Positions 44,474 through 55,449 of a stretch of 64,000 nucleotides of DNA are shown piece after piece. Source of the stretch: Thozetella sp. PMI_491. Taxonomy: Eukaryota; Ascomycota; Sordariomycetes; Chaetosphaeriales; Chaetosphaeriaceae. The DNA is taken from assembly GCA_021432635.1 (NCBI GenBank), contig MU270020.1, forward strand, positions 522,054 through 586,053. The letters run 5' to 3'. How positions within the stretch are numbered: the first letter of the stretch is position 1; every line of letters starts with the position of its first letter. A model generated the notes under the pieces. That model had not been told where the DNA came from and searched no databases. It saw only the letters and a program-made list of their open reading frames with translations. The position numbers were made by a program, and so were the translations under genes.

Positions 44474-46035
44474 GTTTGCGCAGGTGCAGTAGAAAAGATC
44501 AACCCTTCTGGGGACTCTGCTTGATCGTTGCGATCCCCAAAGGCTATAGCCATCGGGTGAGAGCAGCGAGGAGAAATATAGCAAGAGGCAGTGTGCCACC
44601 ACAACGGCTCGCCCCTTTCCACGTTTCAACAGATACTGTTCTCAACCCCGTGAGAGCAGAAGAACTGCCGCGGCGAGCGTTGCATTCTGCATCTGCCTTT
44701 GCTTTGTGGGCGCGCTCGCATTCAAAAAGCAAGTAACACTTTGATGGATCAGTTTTCAGGCGACCAGGGGTGTGTGGCCAGGCCGTTCCAGTTGCATCTC
44801 CTGCAGCCACAAACAGAGTTTCCTTCACCGGGGCAAAAGCCGGTACTGCTGACGTTCAAAGGGTTACCAGGATATATGACATCCAGATCGGCATCAGCAT
44901 TACCTATCTATTATTTCCCCCGCCTTCGACCTGCCATCGTGTCGGCCCCGTTTCCTGCAGCAAGAGTGACTGCCCTAGCGACATGCGTGAGGATTTGGCG
45001 GCGAGTGAATCATAACCTTTTCACTACCAAAGCATGTGAAGATTCATGATTGCCAACGAAATTTCCGCACCGCCACTAGCCAACAAGCCGTTGGCTTCAT
45101 AGCGTGTGCGCCGGTCGTGGAGTGAAGCTGTTACGAGTAGAGCCACCCAGCTCATGGGTGACACAGTTCGCAGCTGCAGCGGATTAGGACCAGAAAAAGC
45201 AATTCAGTACAACCCTCACCGGCCCCCTGCGGCACAATTCTACAACAGCTTCACGCTAGTACCGTTGCAGTAGAGAACAGGCTGCCTCTTGGTCGAGACC
45301 CCCACGTCCATTGAAGAGGTGTGTGTCCAGGGTGAGAAGGCGGGAAACTTGCCCCTGAGAAGAAAGCAGAAACATCTGCTTGACTGCTTGGCTGAATGGA
45401 TGTATCAGATCTATCACAATAGGGCGGTCTATATAGTTTTATATAGAGTTCGCCGTGTCAGCGCTTTGTGAGCCCTCGCAGCTCTGTGCTGTGAGGTCGG
45501 GCCATCCACTCCGCTGGGCCAACCAGGGTCTGTGCTGGACGCGGACGCAGGAGAGCGGCACTTCGTCTCCACGGCGGCTCTCGGCGGTGTTGGCAGCCCA
45601 GCTGGAGATAATGCATTCCTTGGCTGGTACACTTCACTGGTTATGATTGGACAAACCCTCGCGAAGAGTGCCATCTCCAATGAACCCCCGGGCCGCCTGC
45701 ATAGGCGAGACCTAAGAGAGCATAGTTCATCATTTTTCAAGTCGAATAGGTTGATCAAAGGGCGGGGAGGACCAACAACTTCAGATGCATCCCACCCGGG
45801 GTAGTGTAATACCCGCCTTTAGGGTGCAACTCGTAGCACACCAGATGTTGCTATTTATCTTCCTGGCTTCTCTGAACAGCCAATATGATTCGGCCGAGGA
45901 GGCAGAGGGGTGCCTGGCTGCTGATATACCATATATTGTGCTTGGAGCTGGGTGCAGGTTCCCAGCGGCTTTGCAGCCATCTAATTTTACTTGGAGTCTC
46001 ATCCCCCCAAACTCTGCGTCGCAAGCCGTCGCAAA
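44474..46035. other. Divergent promoter region
   Basis: Between the rhodopsin-domain (-) and P450 (+) starts. Short overlapping frames only. A pair of TATATAG words lies near 45429-45447, too far from the P450 ATG for a simple TATA role. Confidence 0.45.
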
Positions 46036-47822
46036 ATGAGCAACATTACATTCGGAGGGCTGGGCGAGTGGGAGGTCACATCACCCGCGTCTCTTGCCTT
46101 GCTGTTCCTGATCCTGCCGCTGATCACTGTCGCAACCTGGAGCCTGTGGTCCTATGTAAGATCCCCGCTCCGGGCATATCCTGGGCCCTTCCTCGCCAGT
46201 AAGTGCACATCAAGTAGTCTCGACGACCCCTGCACCCGCTCCCGTTTCTAACCAATCAACGAACCAGAGTGGACCAACTTCTGGCGGTTCTGGCAGGTGT
46301 CCAATGGCCAGTATGACCAGGCGTGCCAAGAGCTTCACCAGAAATATGGCCCCATCGTGTGTGTGGCGCCCGATCATCTAATCGTCGACATTCCGTCCGT
46401 CGCCAAGGACATCTACAGCAACACCAAGGGAGAATGGAAGAAGGTGGGTGACTTAACAGAACCGGAACCCATTGCATATTAACCAAGCTCCCTGCCATAG
46501 TCCCGCTTCTATGAGCCAGCTGGTGCCATGGTTGGTGGACGGCGAGTGCATAATATGTTCAGCGAGCAGGACAAGGCGACCCATACCAAGATGAGGAAAC
46601 CAATCGCAAAGCTTTATGCTATGCCCAGCGTCCTCCCTTACGAGCCTCACATGGACAGAATCGTCAGCGAGCTCTGCGAGATCATCGAGTCGAAATTCAT
46701 AGACGGTCCCAACGGAAGCCAGGAATTCGACCTGGGTAAATGGTTACACTTTTGTTAGTCCTCCATGCTCACACCTTTACCCCTGATCTCGTGCTGCAGC
46801 AGCATTAACCTAAGAGGAGAGCAGACACATGGGACGTTATTGGCAGTGTGACCTTCAGCAAGCCTATTGGATACTTGGAAAAAGGCTATGACTTTGACAA
46901 GACGCTAGACACGGCCTCCCGGCGCATCAATTGGTTTGTCGCTACGGCAATGCTGCCGTGGTACGACTGGTATGTCAACAACCTTCCTTTTCTCCAGCTT
47001 GGCCCGCCCGGCTTCGATGCGGTCGTCGGGCTGGCTATCCAGCTCATCCAAGCCCGTGCGACCGGCGCCGACAAGACATATCACGACCCCGCCGACCCGG
47101 ATTATCTGGACAAGTTCTTCGAGCTCAAGATGGCCGATCCGGATGGCGTATCTGACATGGACATAATGACGTGGCTGATGAACAACTTGCTCGCCGGCGC
47201 CGACTCCACCGCCACGACACTCCGCTCATCGCTCTACTTCCCCCTCAAGAACCCGCGGGTCTGGCAGCGCTTGCGCGAAGCGACTGCCGCAGCGGGCCTT
47301 CACAAGAACACCCCGGTCCCGTACAAAGATGCCCGTGCCGTGCCATACGTAGATGCAGTCGTACGCGAGTCACTGCGGTACTTCCCTCCTGTATCGATGC
47401 CTCTCGAGCGATACGTTCCGAAGGAGGGCTATCAGCTATCCAACGGCCGCTTCCTTCCTGCCGGTGTGGCTATCGGCGTGAACCCATACGTGATATCTCG
47501 AAACCGGGAGATCTATGGCGACGATGCCGACGAGTTCCGCCCCGAGCGGTGGCTACGGGATGAGGGTGCCGAGACGGAGGAAGAATTCCAGAAGCGCCTC
47601 GGTGCCATGAACTCGGCTGACCTAGGGTTTGGTGCCGGGAGCCGTACTTGCATTGGGAAGAACCTGGGCCTCGTTCAGGTGTATCGGGTGCTGGCAACGC
47701 TCGTGTCGTTATATGACTTTGAGCTTGTAGACCAGAGCAAAGACTGGAAAGTTGTTGGGTGCAACTGGTTCCCGCAGCAGCAGGGTATAAACGTCAAAGC
47801 TCGGAGAAGAGTATATACTTGA
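46036..47822 (+). CDS. Cytochrome P450, pisatin demethylase-like
   Basis: Four exons (46036-46198, 46268-46443, 46501-46753, 46825-47822) close in frame at 529 residues. An N-terminal membrane helix (LALLFLILPLITVATWSLW) is followed by the Pro-rich hinge LRAYPGPF. The I-helix is LLAGADSTATTL, the K-helix ExxR is E379-R382 in ESLRYFP, PERW stands before the heme loop, and the cysteine ligand is C473 in FGAGSRTCIGKNLG. The segments FYEPAGAMVGGRRVHNMFSE and DVIGSVTFSKPIGYL resemble fungal pisatin-demethylase-type (CYP57-like) P450s. ER-bound monooxygenase acting on a phytoalexin, phenolic or fungal metabolite; the substrate is unknown. Confidence 0.92.
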
Positions 47823-48636
47823 ATTACCACATAGGGGAGTAATGTAGGTATGACTGCCAGCGCCCACAAGTTTGAAGAAAGCGCACTTGATAAGTTCAGA
47901 CGTATCTTTAGCTGTGGAAATGATGATGACTATCGAGTGAGCCAGCTGTTGCATTCCTCGTTAACTAGGCTCGTGGGCCCGGTCTAGTCTTTTTTCTCCA
48001 AAACGAACTGGATCTAGAATCTGGTGCAGGTAAGTCCTAATAGATGATGAATCTTCGTACTTTGTTCCATAGGCTTACTGCAAATCAAGTTCAAAACCGG
48101 GTATCCAAAACCAAGACGGAAGGCTTACATGAAGAACACACTAGAAACACTCGTGATAAAAGCGTGGGGAATTGGCAAAAAGAAACTAACCCGACACTAT
48201 ACTACTACGTCTTTCATATATATGTGGCGGCTATGGTAGAGATCTCGGAGACCAACTTCAAGGCGGCGGTGACCGAGTCCCAATTGGAGTGTAACTTGGC
48301 CCCGCACCATTTTATGTGCTATCTTGATGGCGGATCAGCGCCCGGGGTGTTTGGCCAAGGCTTTCTTGATCCCATGCGCCTGATGAAGTCAAGTACGTAG
48401 TTCTGGGCGTACCTGCCTTAGTTATATCGGCTCTCGCTGGCAATAAGCATCTCATACACGAGAGCTTCCTTTTGTCAAACCAAAGACACGAAATCTTTTT
48501 ATATGAACATGTGAAGTATTATCCAGGATGTGCTTAGTTCTGCCGCGTAGGCTAGAGCACTATTCAGATATGTACAGAGAAGAGAAATGTTTTCATCAAG
48601 CATACAACACCGGCCTGCTGATCACCAGCTCTTCTT
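47823..48636. other. Intergenic region
   Basis: Convergent 3' flanks of the P450 (+) and tyrosinase (-) genes. A 118-codon frame (48044-48400, +) starts with ATG but is not recognisable, and I do not call it. Confidence 0.45.
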
Positions 48637-50287
48637 TCACAAATAAATGTAGCAATACGGGCCACCAACGCTGCTTACGTGGTTCTTAATGGCATACGTC
48701 GGTCCATTCGCAGGAGTAACGGCCCCCAAGTCAATGATGTCGTAGATCGTAGCGTTGTCGCTAGGAGGGTTGTTCATCATAGTTCTCGTCCCTGCAATTT
48801 GGAAAGATCGGACGATGGGGTCTTGGTTCTGCCACATCCACCACACCCGATCAATCATGCTGTGGTGCAGCCAGAACAGGGGATCGTTGGGCGAGGTGTA
48901 AACCTAAAAACAGCAGGCTATGGTCAGTGAACTTGCTCCAGCATAAAAATATCATACAACTACCCGTAGGCAGTAGATGCAACTCGCGCCAACAGGAGTG
49001 GCAGTAAACTTACGTCACCGCCAGGGTTGCCTCCGAAGGTAAAATGTCCGACGCTATTTGCAAGTCAGCCGACAGTCAAAGCTTAGGTTTGTACAAGCTG
49101 GTGTCTACTACTCACCCATGCAGGCCAGTGCCGGATTGCAGGACATCCTGCCACGGCCCGATAGTGTTCAGGCTTGAATTGGTGTACATGGCGAGCAGGT
49201 GGTCGTCCGTGGCGTACTTCTGAGTGTATTCCGGCATGATGTCACGCTGGATGCACCGCGGCTGATAGCCCAAAAAGGGACCAGCGACGACGTTGGGGTA
49301 GTCGAACCAGGTGTCGACGGACGAAAGGTTAGCCTGGTAGCCAACATACGGGCCGGACTCGACGCAGCCACCACCACGCCCTTCAACCACCGGCGAGAGG
49401 CATGGGGCGAGGAGCGAGCCCGGCCTAGTGCAGTTGTGCGGCTTCCAAACGCCGTTTCCTCCTTGAGAGTACGGGCTTCCGTCCATGTAGGGCGAGTTGA
49501 TCGGGTCCTGGGAGAAGGTCAGCGATCGAAAAAATGCGACCAAAAGACAACCAAGGCTCACTTACCTGAGCAGACTTCCCCCAGTTCCAGTAAGGTACGG
49601 TACCAGTGTAGCCACACTCAACCTGCAGGGCCTTCTCGAACGACCAGGTGTAGTACCTGTGCCACGAAAGAAAGTTTCCAGTGCTATGAATGGTCTTTGT
49701 TTGGTTGATGTGAACCGCGACCTAAGGATGTTAGCTGCGGTGTTATTAGGACTAGAAGCAAAAGAATACGCACGAAGTCGTCGTAGCGAGATTTCGCACC
49801 AGGGGCCAAGCCCGCCGGCATCTTGGAAGGGGCGTCCATCAAGCATTTCACTGTTGAAAGCGTTCAGAAACCAGGCAATCTGCGGTTTCGACGAATGGTT
49901 TGCTTACCGGCATTGGTGTAGGCCAATTTTTCGCGGTTAGACAACGTCGAGCTGTTTGGTCTTAGTATTTGGCTCCTGCAGTATGAGACCAAAACGACCT
50001 ACTAATCCCTCCTCACTTGAACGTTCTTTATATTGCAGTTCTGCACCACGCTTTGGGTGGCGAGCTGCTTCTTCAAACTGCCATCAACGAGAGCCGCAGT
50101 GAGTTTCAACAAGCTCTGCGCCGCAATGGCGTCAGTAGCCGTTGTAGACTGTTCCGACTCGCTTATTAGCCTCTTGGCCTGCATTGGCATATGACTGGGG
50201 AGATGTCAGACGAACCGCAGGAACATAGGCGGCTGCCGGGGTGACAGCCGCCAGAGCCAGCAAGGAGGCGCCAACGAAGTTGTACAT
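48637..50287 (-). CDS. Secreted tyrosinase
   Basis: Eight exons: 50225-50287, 50003-50178, 49908-49951, 49774-49850, 49566-49721, 49116-49507, 49014-49053 and 48637-48903, giving 404 residues. The N-terminus is a signal peptide (MYNFVGASLLALAAVTPAAA). CuA ligands are His124, His132 and His141 (H-x8-H in IHSTGNFLSWHR). CuB ligands are His302, His306 and one of the His-His pair 329/330 (FWLHH). The enzyme hydroxylates phenols and oxidises catechols to quinones, as in melanin, wall cross-linking or peptide tailoring. At 404 residues it lacks the long C-terminal lid domain of classical Neurospora/mushroom tyrosinases and fits the short secreted group. Intron 1 (46 nt) is the least certain join; the others have good phase and motif continuity. 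Confidence 0.87.
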
Positions 50288-51993
50288 TTCGGATCGAGCC
50301 GAGATCTGGATTGCCACGTGAATGAGCGAAAAAGAGCAGGTTTTTGGCACCCGGGGCAGTGTGCTTTGGCAATTCCGTGCTTTAGCTGCAGCCTGGACGA
50401 GAAGGAATGGCACACCTTACCGACGGAAGAGACCCAGCCTTATGTACTGTAGGAGATGTGCGCGCCAGCTATCGGGGCGCAGGCTCGGGGGAACTACCAG
50501 GATAGGAGCCCATGGAAGGCAACTTTGGATGATAGCACCGAAGTACGAAGCAATAGCTGGGTCTGGCCTCGTCAGACTGCCGGGATGCCGACAGCTAGAT
50601 CCTGCAGAAGTCGGATAGCCCCCAACATCTCGAGTGGCCGATACCGTAGCGGGAATCTATTGAGCAGGGGCCAGTTTGAACAGGCTTGCCACGAGGGTCT
50701 CGCTTGGCCCAAGGCTCATTAGTCTACAAGGATGGGTTCTAGTTCACTGTCGTCTTAAGCGAATTTGAATTTCCCAGCAACCATGCGCCTGGGGAGTGAT
50801 GACCTGCTATGTACTGTTGTCTGCTGGGAAAGGGGAAGAAAACCCCTTGTCTAGGGCCCCTGGGTTCTTCGGGGGGGGCCAGGGAAACGGATCTCTTCGA
50901 CCAACCGAGCCTGCCCTGGTTACGTTGCATGGGCCGATAAATACTTGGCGTAAGACTAATGCAGAAATGGCTTGCCTCCCGCCACACCCAAAAGATGTAT
51001 TGGACCGCTTGCGCAATACCCAGCTCACTAGGTGCCGACCGTACCTAGTCTGGCCCCTTCTATCACATTTCTATGCTCTTGGCAAATTAAGGGTCGCGTT
51101 GATGCTACATAGTTTCGTCTAATTGGCTCTCGCTAAGGTCCCCTTCACCTCAAATGTCTCTCATTCACCTAATCTGCGAAGGCCTAGATAGAGGGGCAAG
51201 ACAGGAAAATAGTGGAACATAAACAGGCAGGATCTTATGTCAACATCCATGGTTTGGTGGGATTATGGAGCTGTGTTCCCCAGCAGCTGCAGGTGGGCAA
51301 CCAGAGTCTTTTGCGACCAACTCTCGGTGTTCGGCAGCTAATCGGCTCCTTCGCGTCCCTCCCCCTCCCCGCCACCAACCAAACTAGAAATCCTACGGTA
51401 GATCGGCAATGAAGGATGAATGCTGAAAGAAGGAAAAGCGCTCGGCGTCCGGTAGTTTATGGCGCCAAAACACATTCAGTAGGTACCAAGCCCTCGACAC
51501 GTGTGCCACGTGTACCCCACCAGCTTGGCAACCTTGGCATAAGTCCCATGGCCGGCCCGAGCTAGGTACGGGGTCTGGCCCCTAAAATGACGCCAGTCTC
51601 GTGGTTGGAGGGAAGCGAACCGAGGCGTATTTACGCCCTTGGGCTGTGAAGTTCATTCTTACTTAATAGGACCAAGGTAGAAGACGATGCTGACTAGATA
51701 GGTACCCAGTTAGGTGCATATACGTGGAATTAGAGATCACGTGTGGAAAGTTTAGGTATTTAGCTATTCACGCGCTAGGACCCCTTATCACTACCACTAA
51801 TATCTAGAGCTACATTTCTGACATGGTCCGCAATCAAGGCGCTGACGAGTGGAGACGGTGACAAAACACGGGGGGAAATCACCATTTTCATAGGGACGAT
51901 GTAAAATTCAATGTAGCTTAGTAGGAACACTGCAGTACCTTGGTAAATATTAAGATAAGAGGATAATCCTGGATGTTGTAAATCTACGCCTGC
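50288..51993. other. Intergenic region
   Basis: 5' flank of the tyrosinase gene and 3' flank of the Cys-rich membrane protein gene. Short overlapping frames only, with no RNA gene seen. Parts near 51650-51970 are AT-rich. Confidence 0.45.
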
Positions 51994-52940
51994 TCAGCCT
52001 GGCATTTCACTTCGATCCCTGGACTCATTTAGTTCCGCTGGCGGTGATGGGTAGCGGGGACCAGCCAGCACTGAATGATAAATTGGAGGCGCATGTTCGG
52101 CGGCTTGACTTGTTTGCTGTGCATAGACCGAATCAGGAGGACCAAGCTTTGTCCCCGTATCCTGACCCGGCTGCCTACGCTTGTGCATCTGCCACCCCAG
52201 AGCAACCAAGGAAGCGATGAAGGCTACCCCCAGCGGAACTCCCACGCCGGCACCGATGGCAACCGAATTGCTATTGCAGCTAGACTCCCTCCCTCCAATA
52301 TCTGCGGATGACGTCGAGGTCGAGGTGGAGCTGAGCGCGGATGTAAGGCTTGTGCCAGAGGTAGATTGGGTGGCGCTGCTCGGAGACGAAGTTGCCGGCG
52401 AAACGACAGGGTGGGACATGGTGGAGAAATGAGCTATTGCCGTTATTATGTTGGCGCTCGAATTGCAGCACGTGTAGTCAGTGCTGCAGCAGAATGGGTT
52501 GGCAGCATCGAAACCGCTGCAAAGGTGCATGTAGATGTACCCATCACCAGCGAGCCCTACGTATCTCGCAGTGTTAGTAGTTGGGCTAGGTACCTTCTAT
52601 CTTTGGAATCTGCAGTGTGTGGTACTACTGGCTTACCGGCGTTTCCTGAGCAATATTTCCTGCACGGCGCTTCCCAAGAGTCAGAAGTACATCCTTGCTG
52701 GGTGAATGCGTTGTTCCCACCCCCGTCGAGACACAAGCCATTAGACAGGCAGAAGTCGTTGGCGCTGCAGCAAGGGACGATCCCCCCAGAGCTGTCACAC
52801 GGATAAAGTCTGTCGGAAGCCTTGCCAGCCACGTTGTAGCATGTTGCAATCGCGTTTCCGCAATGTATCCAAAACAACAACGCAGGCCAGATAAGACTAT
52901 GACCCGCCCAAATTGGTGGATGTCGCAGCGCCGAGCCCAT
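51994..52940 (-). CDS. Cys-rich type I membrane protein
   Basis: Two exons, 52637-52940 and 51994-52556, give 288 residues. A hydrophobic N-terminus (SLIWPALLFWIHCGNAIA) acts as signal. The ectodomain (about 35-140) holds some 15 cysteines in patterns such as PCCSANDFCLSNGLC and FCCSTDYTCCN. A Ser/Thr stalk follows, then one membrane helix (VAIGAGVGVPLGVAFIASLVAL) given here as VAIGAGVGVPLG and VAFIASLVAL, a basic stop-transfer MHKRR, and an 80-residue cytoplasmic tail. This architecture is common among fungal surface proteins annotated only as hypothetical (mid2-like membrane part). It may be a wall sensor or adhesin; no ligand can be named. Confidence 0.75.
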
Positions 52941-53656
52941 ACCTGCGGTGAGTGATGGAGAGCAGAGAGACTGGAAGGGCTGGGGTTTGAAGACTAGGCC
53001 CGGCTTATATCATAGGTGGCTCGTGTCACGCAAGTGGCTGCAGCCTCGTCGTGCGGTGAACGGCGTATATCGCCTCGTGGCAGAGTGATTGCGCTACTGA
53101 CATGAGCCGAGTTATGCGGAAAGAGTTACACAGCCTGCGTGTGTCTCGTCAATAGGACCGAAAACGAAATATAAAGAAGGCCAGATATAAAAAGGGGGGG
53201 AGGCGGGAGCGCATAAGCGGGACCGGCAGACATAGTACATAGCTAGAATCTACACAGCAAGATGCTCATGTGTAACAGTAGCCCACACCACGTTTACATG
53301 AAACAAATGAGCTGAATGGCGTCAAAAGGGGCCACAGGTTACGCCGCATCCCACCTTCTCGTGATAATTATTGTCATCATCCCAATGGTTGCTGTAGCCC
53401 ACGCCGGATAGTCGGTGCACAAGCAGCCAGATTCCTTTTCGCAATATACTCTCCGCTTTTCCCTTTGGGGGAGTCTACGTTCTTTATTTTATAAAACTTG
53501 GCGCTAGCTAGAGCTTAGGAACTGCGCTGCCTGTGACAGCTGCTAACACACCGAAATTCTTGTACAGACTACATTGAGAAATGAAGTACTGTGGATATCG
53601 AGATCAACCGAGGCCCACAGTGTGCGAGAATTGACAGCCGTTTATCAGGCCGCAGG
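52941..53656. other. Intergenic region
   Basis: 5' flank of the Cys-rich protein gene and 3' flank of the MFS gene. Nothing else seen. Confidence 0.5.
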
Positions 53657-55449
53657 CTAGATATCACGATGAAAGCTGGGCGGCTTCTGCCAGCTACTCT
53701 CCCGAATAGATTTCCCCCGAACTCGAAGAAAAGCCAAAGGTGCGAGCAATGCGATGTTGATGAATGCAAATGCCAACCATGCGTATTCAAACCCAATCTC
53801 TTCGGCTAGAGGAAGTCTTAAGGAGAGCAAGTCAGCGCGTTGAATAAGAAACTCTGAGCAGTATAGGCAAGCCCAGTCTACAGTGTGTGCAAGACTCACG
53901 CGTAAAATGACACCAATGCGCTGAAGATGTGGCGGGCGAGGTTTAGAACGGCCGAAACTTCGGCACTTTGTGGCTTGTAACACTGGTGAAACGAGTTAGC
54001 AAATATTCAGTGCGGTTCCTCAGGGACGGAAGTAGTCCTCACATCGGTACAGTAGGTATAAACAACTGTTGTGGCTACCTGGAATCCGAGATTCGCAACA
54101 GCCATGCCTATTGCATTGCCGGCCCAGCTGCTGCTCTCCGAATGGCTGATGCACACTCCATTGATTATGGTGCCGATCGGTAGGAAGAGAGCAAGCCAGA
54201 GGGCGTCGAGGCGTGATTCCGGTACAAGCTCACCGCCGTGCCGCTTTGCATGTCGGTACATTAGCCAGTCGACAAACCATCCCGCCGTGGCTTCGCCAAT
54301 AATATTGCCGATGATGAGAGGGATGCTTAAGATCAGACCGGTCTTGATCGTGTCGAAGCCGTAGTACCGGGAGTACACCACCGATCCTGAAGTGGCAAAC
54401 AACACGCTGCCATATGCGAGGCAGGTCATATAGTAAATGGAGGGCACGAGAACGCAGATGTACTTCATCATGTAAAGAGGAGCTAGCCAATCTTTTGCGG
54501 AGATCTTTCTGTCGCCGTGGCGCCCACTGATTAGCAAGAGATGTGCGAATGTCTTCTCCTTGGCGCCGAGCGCAGATTGCTCTGAGCCACGGATAAAGAG
54601 GGTCTCAGGGAGGCAAAATAAGGTAGTGAACCAAACTCCCAGCTGGATGAAACCCTGTACTTGGCATTAGCACCATAGTGCGGTCCACGACGCACCATAA
54701 CCTACCGGGATGATGAAGCACCACTTCCAACCCATGTTCTGAGCGATGAAGCCCCCGAACAGCGGAGCTAAATGTGGCCCGTTATTGAGGAAGAGAGCAA
54801 AGATCCCCATGTAGAAGCCTCGCTCGTGCAGGAAAAAGACATCGCATATGACCGGAGGGCCGAGCGCAATTGTAATGCCCGTCGCGCAGCCATTCACCGC
54901 TCGGGTCACCATTACACCTGTCCAGTTGTCGCAATACCCTGCGGCGATGTTGGTGACGGCCGCGAGCAGCCCGCCTGCGAGAACCAAGGGGCGCCGGCCG
55001 TATACGTGCGCGAATGGAACGAGGAGGAAGGGCCCACACCCGCCGAATATGAGAAAGACAGTAAGCTCGTAGGAGGCCTGCACCGGCGTCAGGCCAAAGG
55101 CCTTACCTAGTGGTACAAAGGCTGGGTTGATGACCGCGGAGGCCATGGGGCCCAGAAGTGCCAGGAATGCCATCTGGAGGCAAATGGCTACCTTTAGTGG
55201 GCGGGACCAGTTCTACGCAGTATGCAGTGAGCTACAGTCGCCACAGCAGTAAAGGTGCCTTTGGATCAACGACGAACATACCAAAGGGTCATCTCTGCGG
55301 CTTGTTGGCTGTGGGGAGAGCAGGAAGCCATGCTTGTCCACCCTTTGGGCCTTGGCGCTGTCCTCGGCTGTGGTAACGCCCGCTTTCTCCATTTCTCCCT
55401 CATCCTTGATCGTGCCAGATGTGTGTCCGAGGTCCGCCATTGCCGTCAA
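53657..55449 (-). CDS. MFS transporter, DHA1 drug:H+ antiporter type
   Basis: Five exons (55282-55449, 54706-55212, 54043-54654, 53900-53982, 53657-53816) close in frame at 509 residues. A hydrophilic N-tail ends DDPLNWSRPLK, the usual entry to helix 1 in fungal multidrug MFS proteins. The loop between helices 2 and 3 has the motif A remnant YGRRPLVLAGG, helix 4 has VTRAVNGCATG, and the central loop lies at about residues 235-275. Two in-frame ATGs (55449 and 55440) are equivalent; the first is used. Exports toxins, drugs or metabolites across the plasma membrane using the proton gradient. The last intron sits before the final helix, and splicing restores it. Confidence 0.88.

Noticed and set aside
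48044-48400. 118-codon plus-strand frame in the P450-tyrosinase gap
   Set aside because: Starts with ATG but reads as low-quality sequence with no domain; lies in a 3' convergent space.
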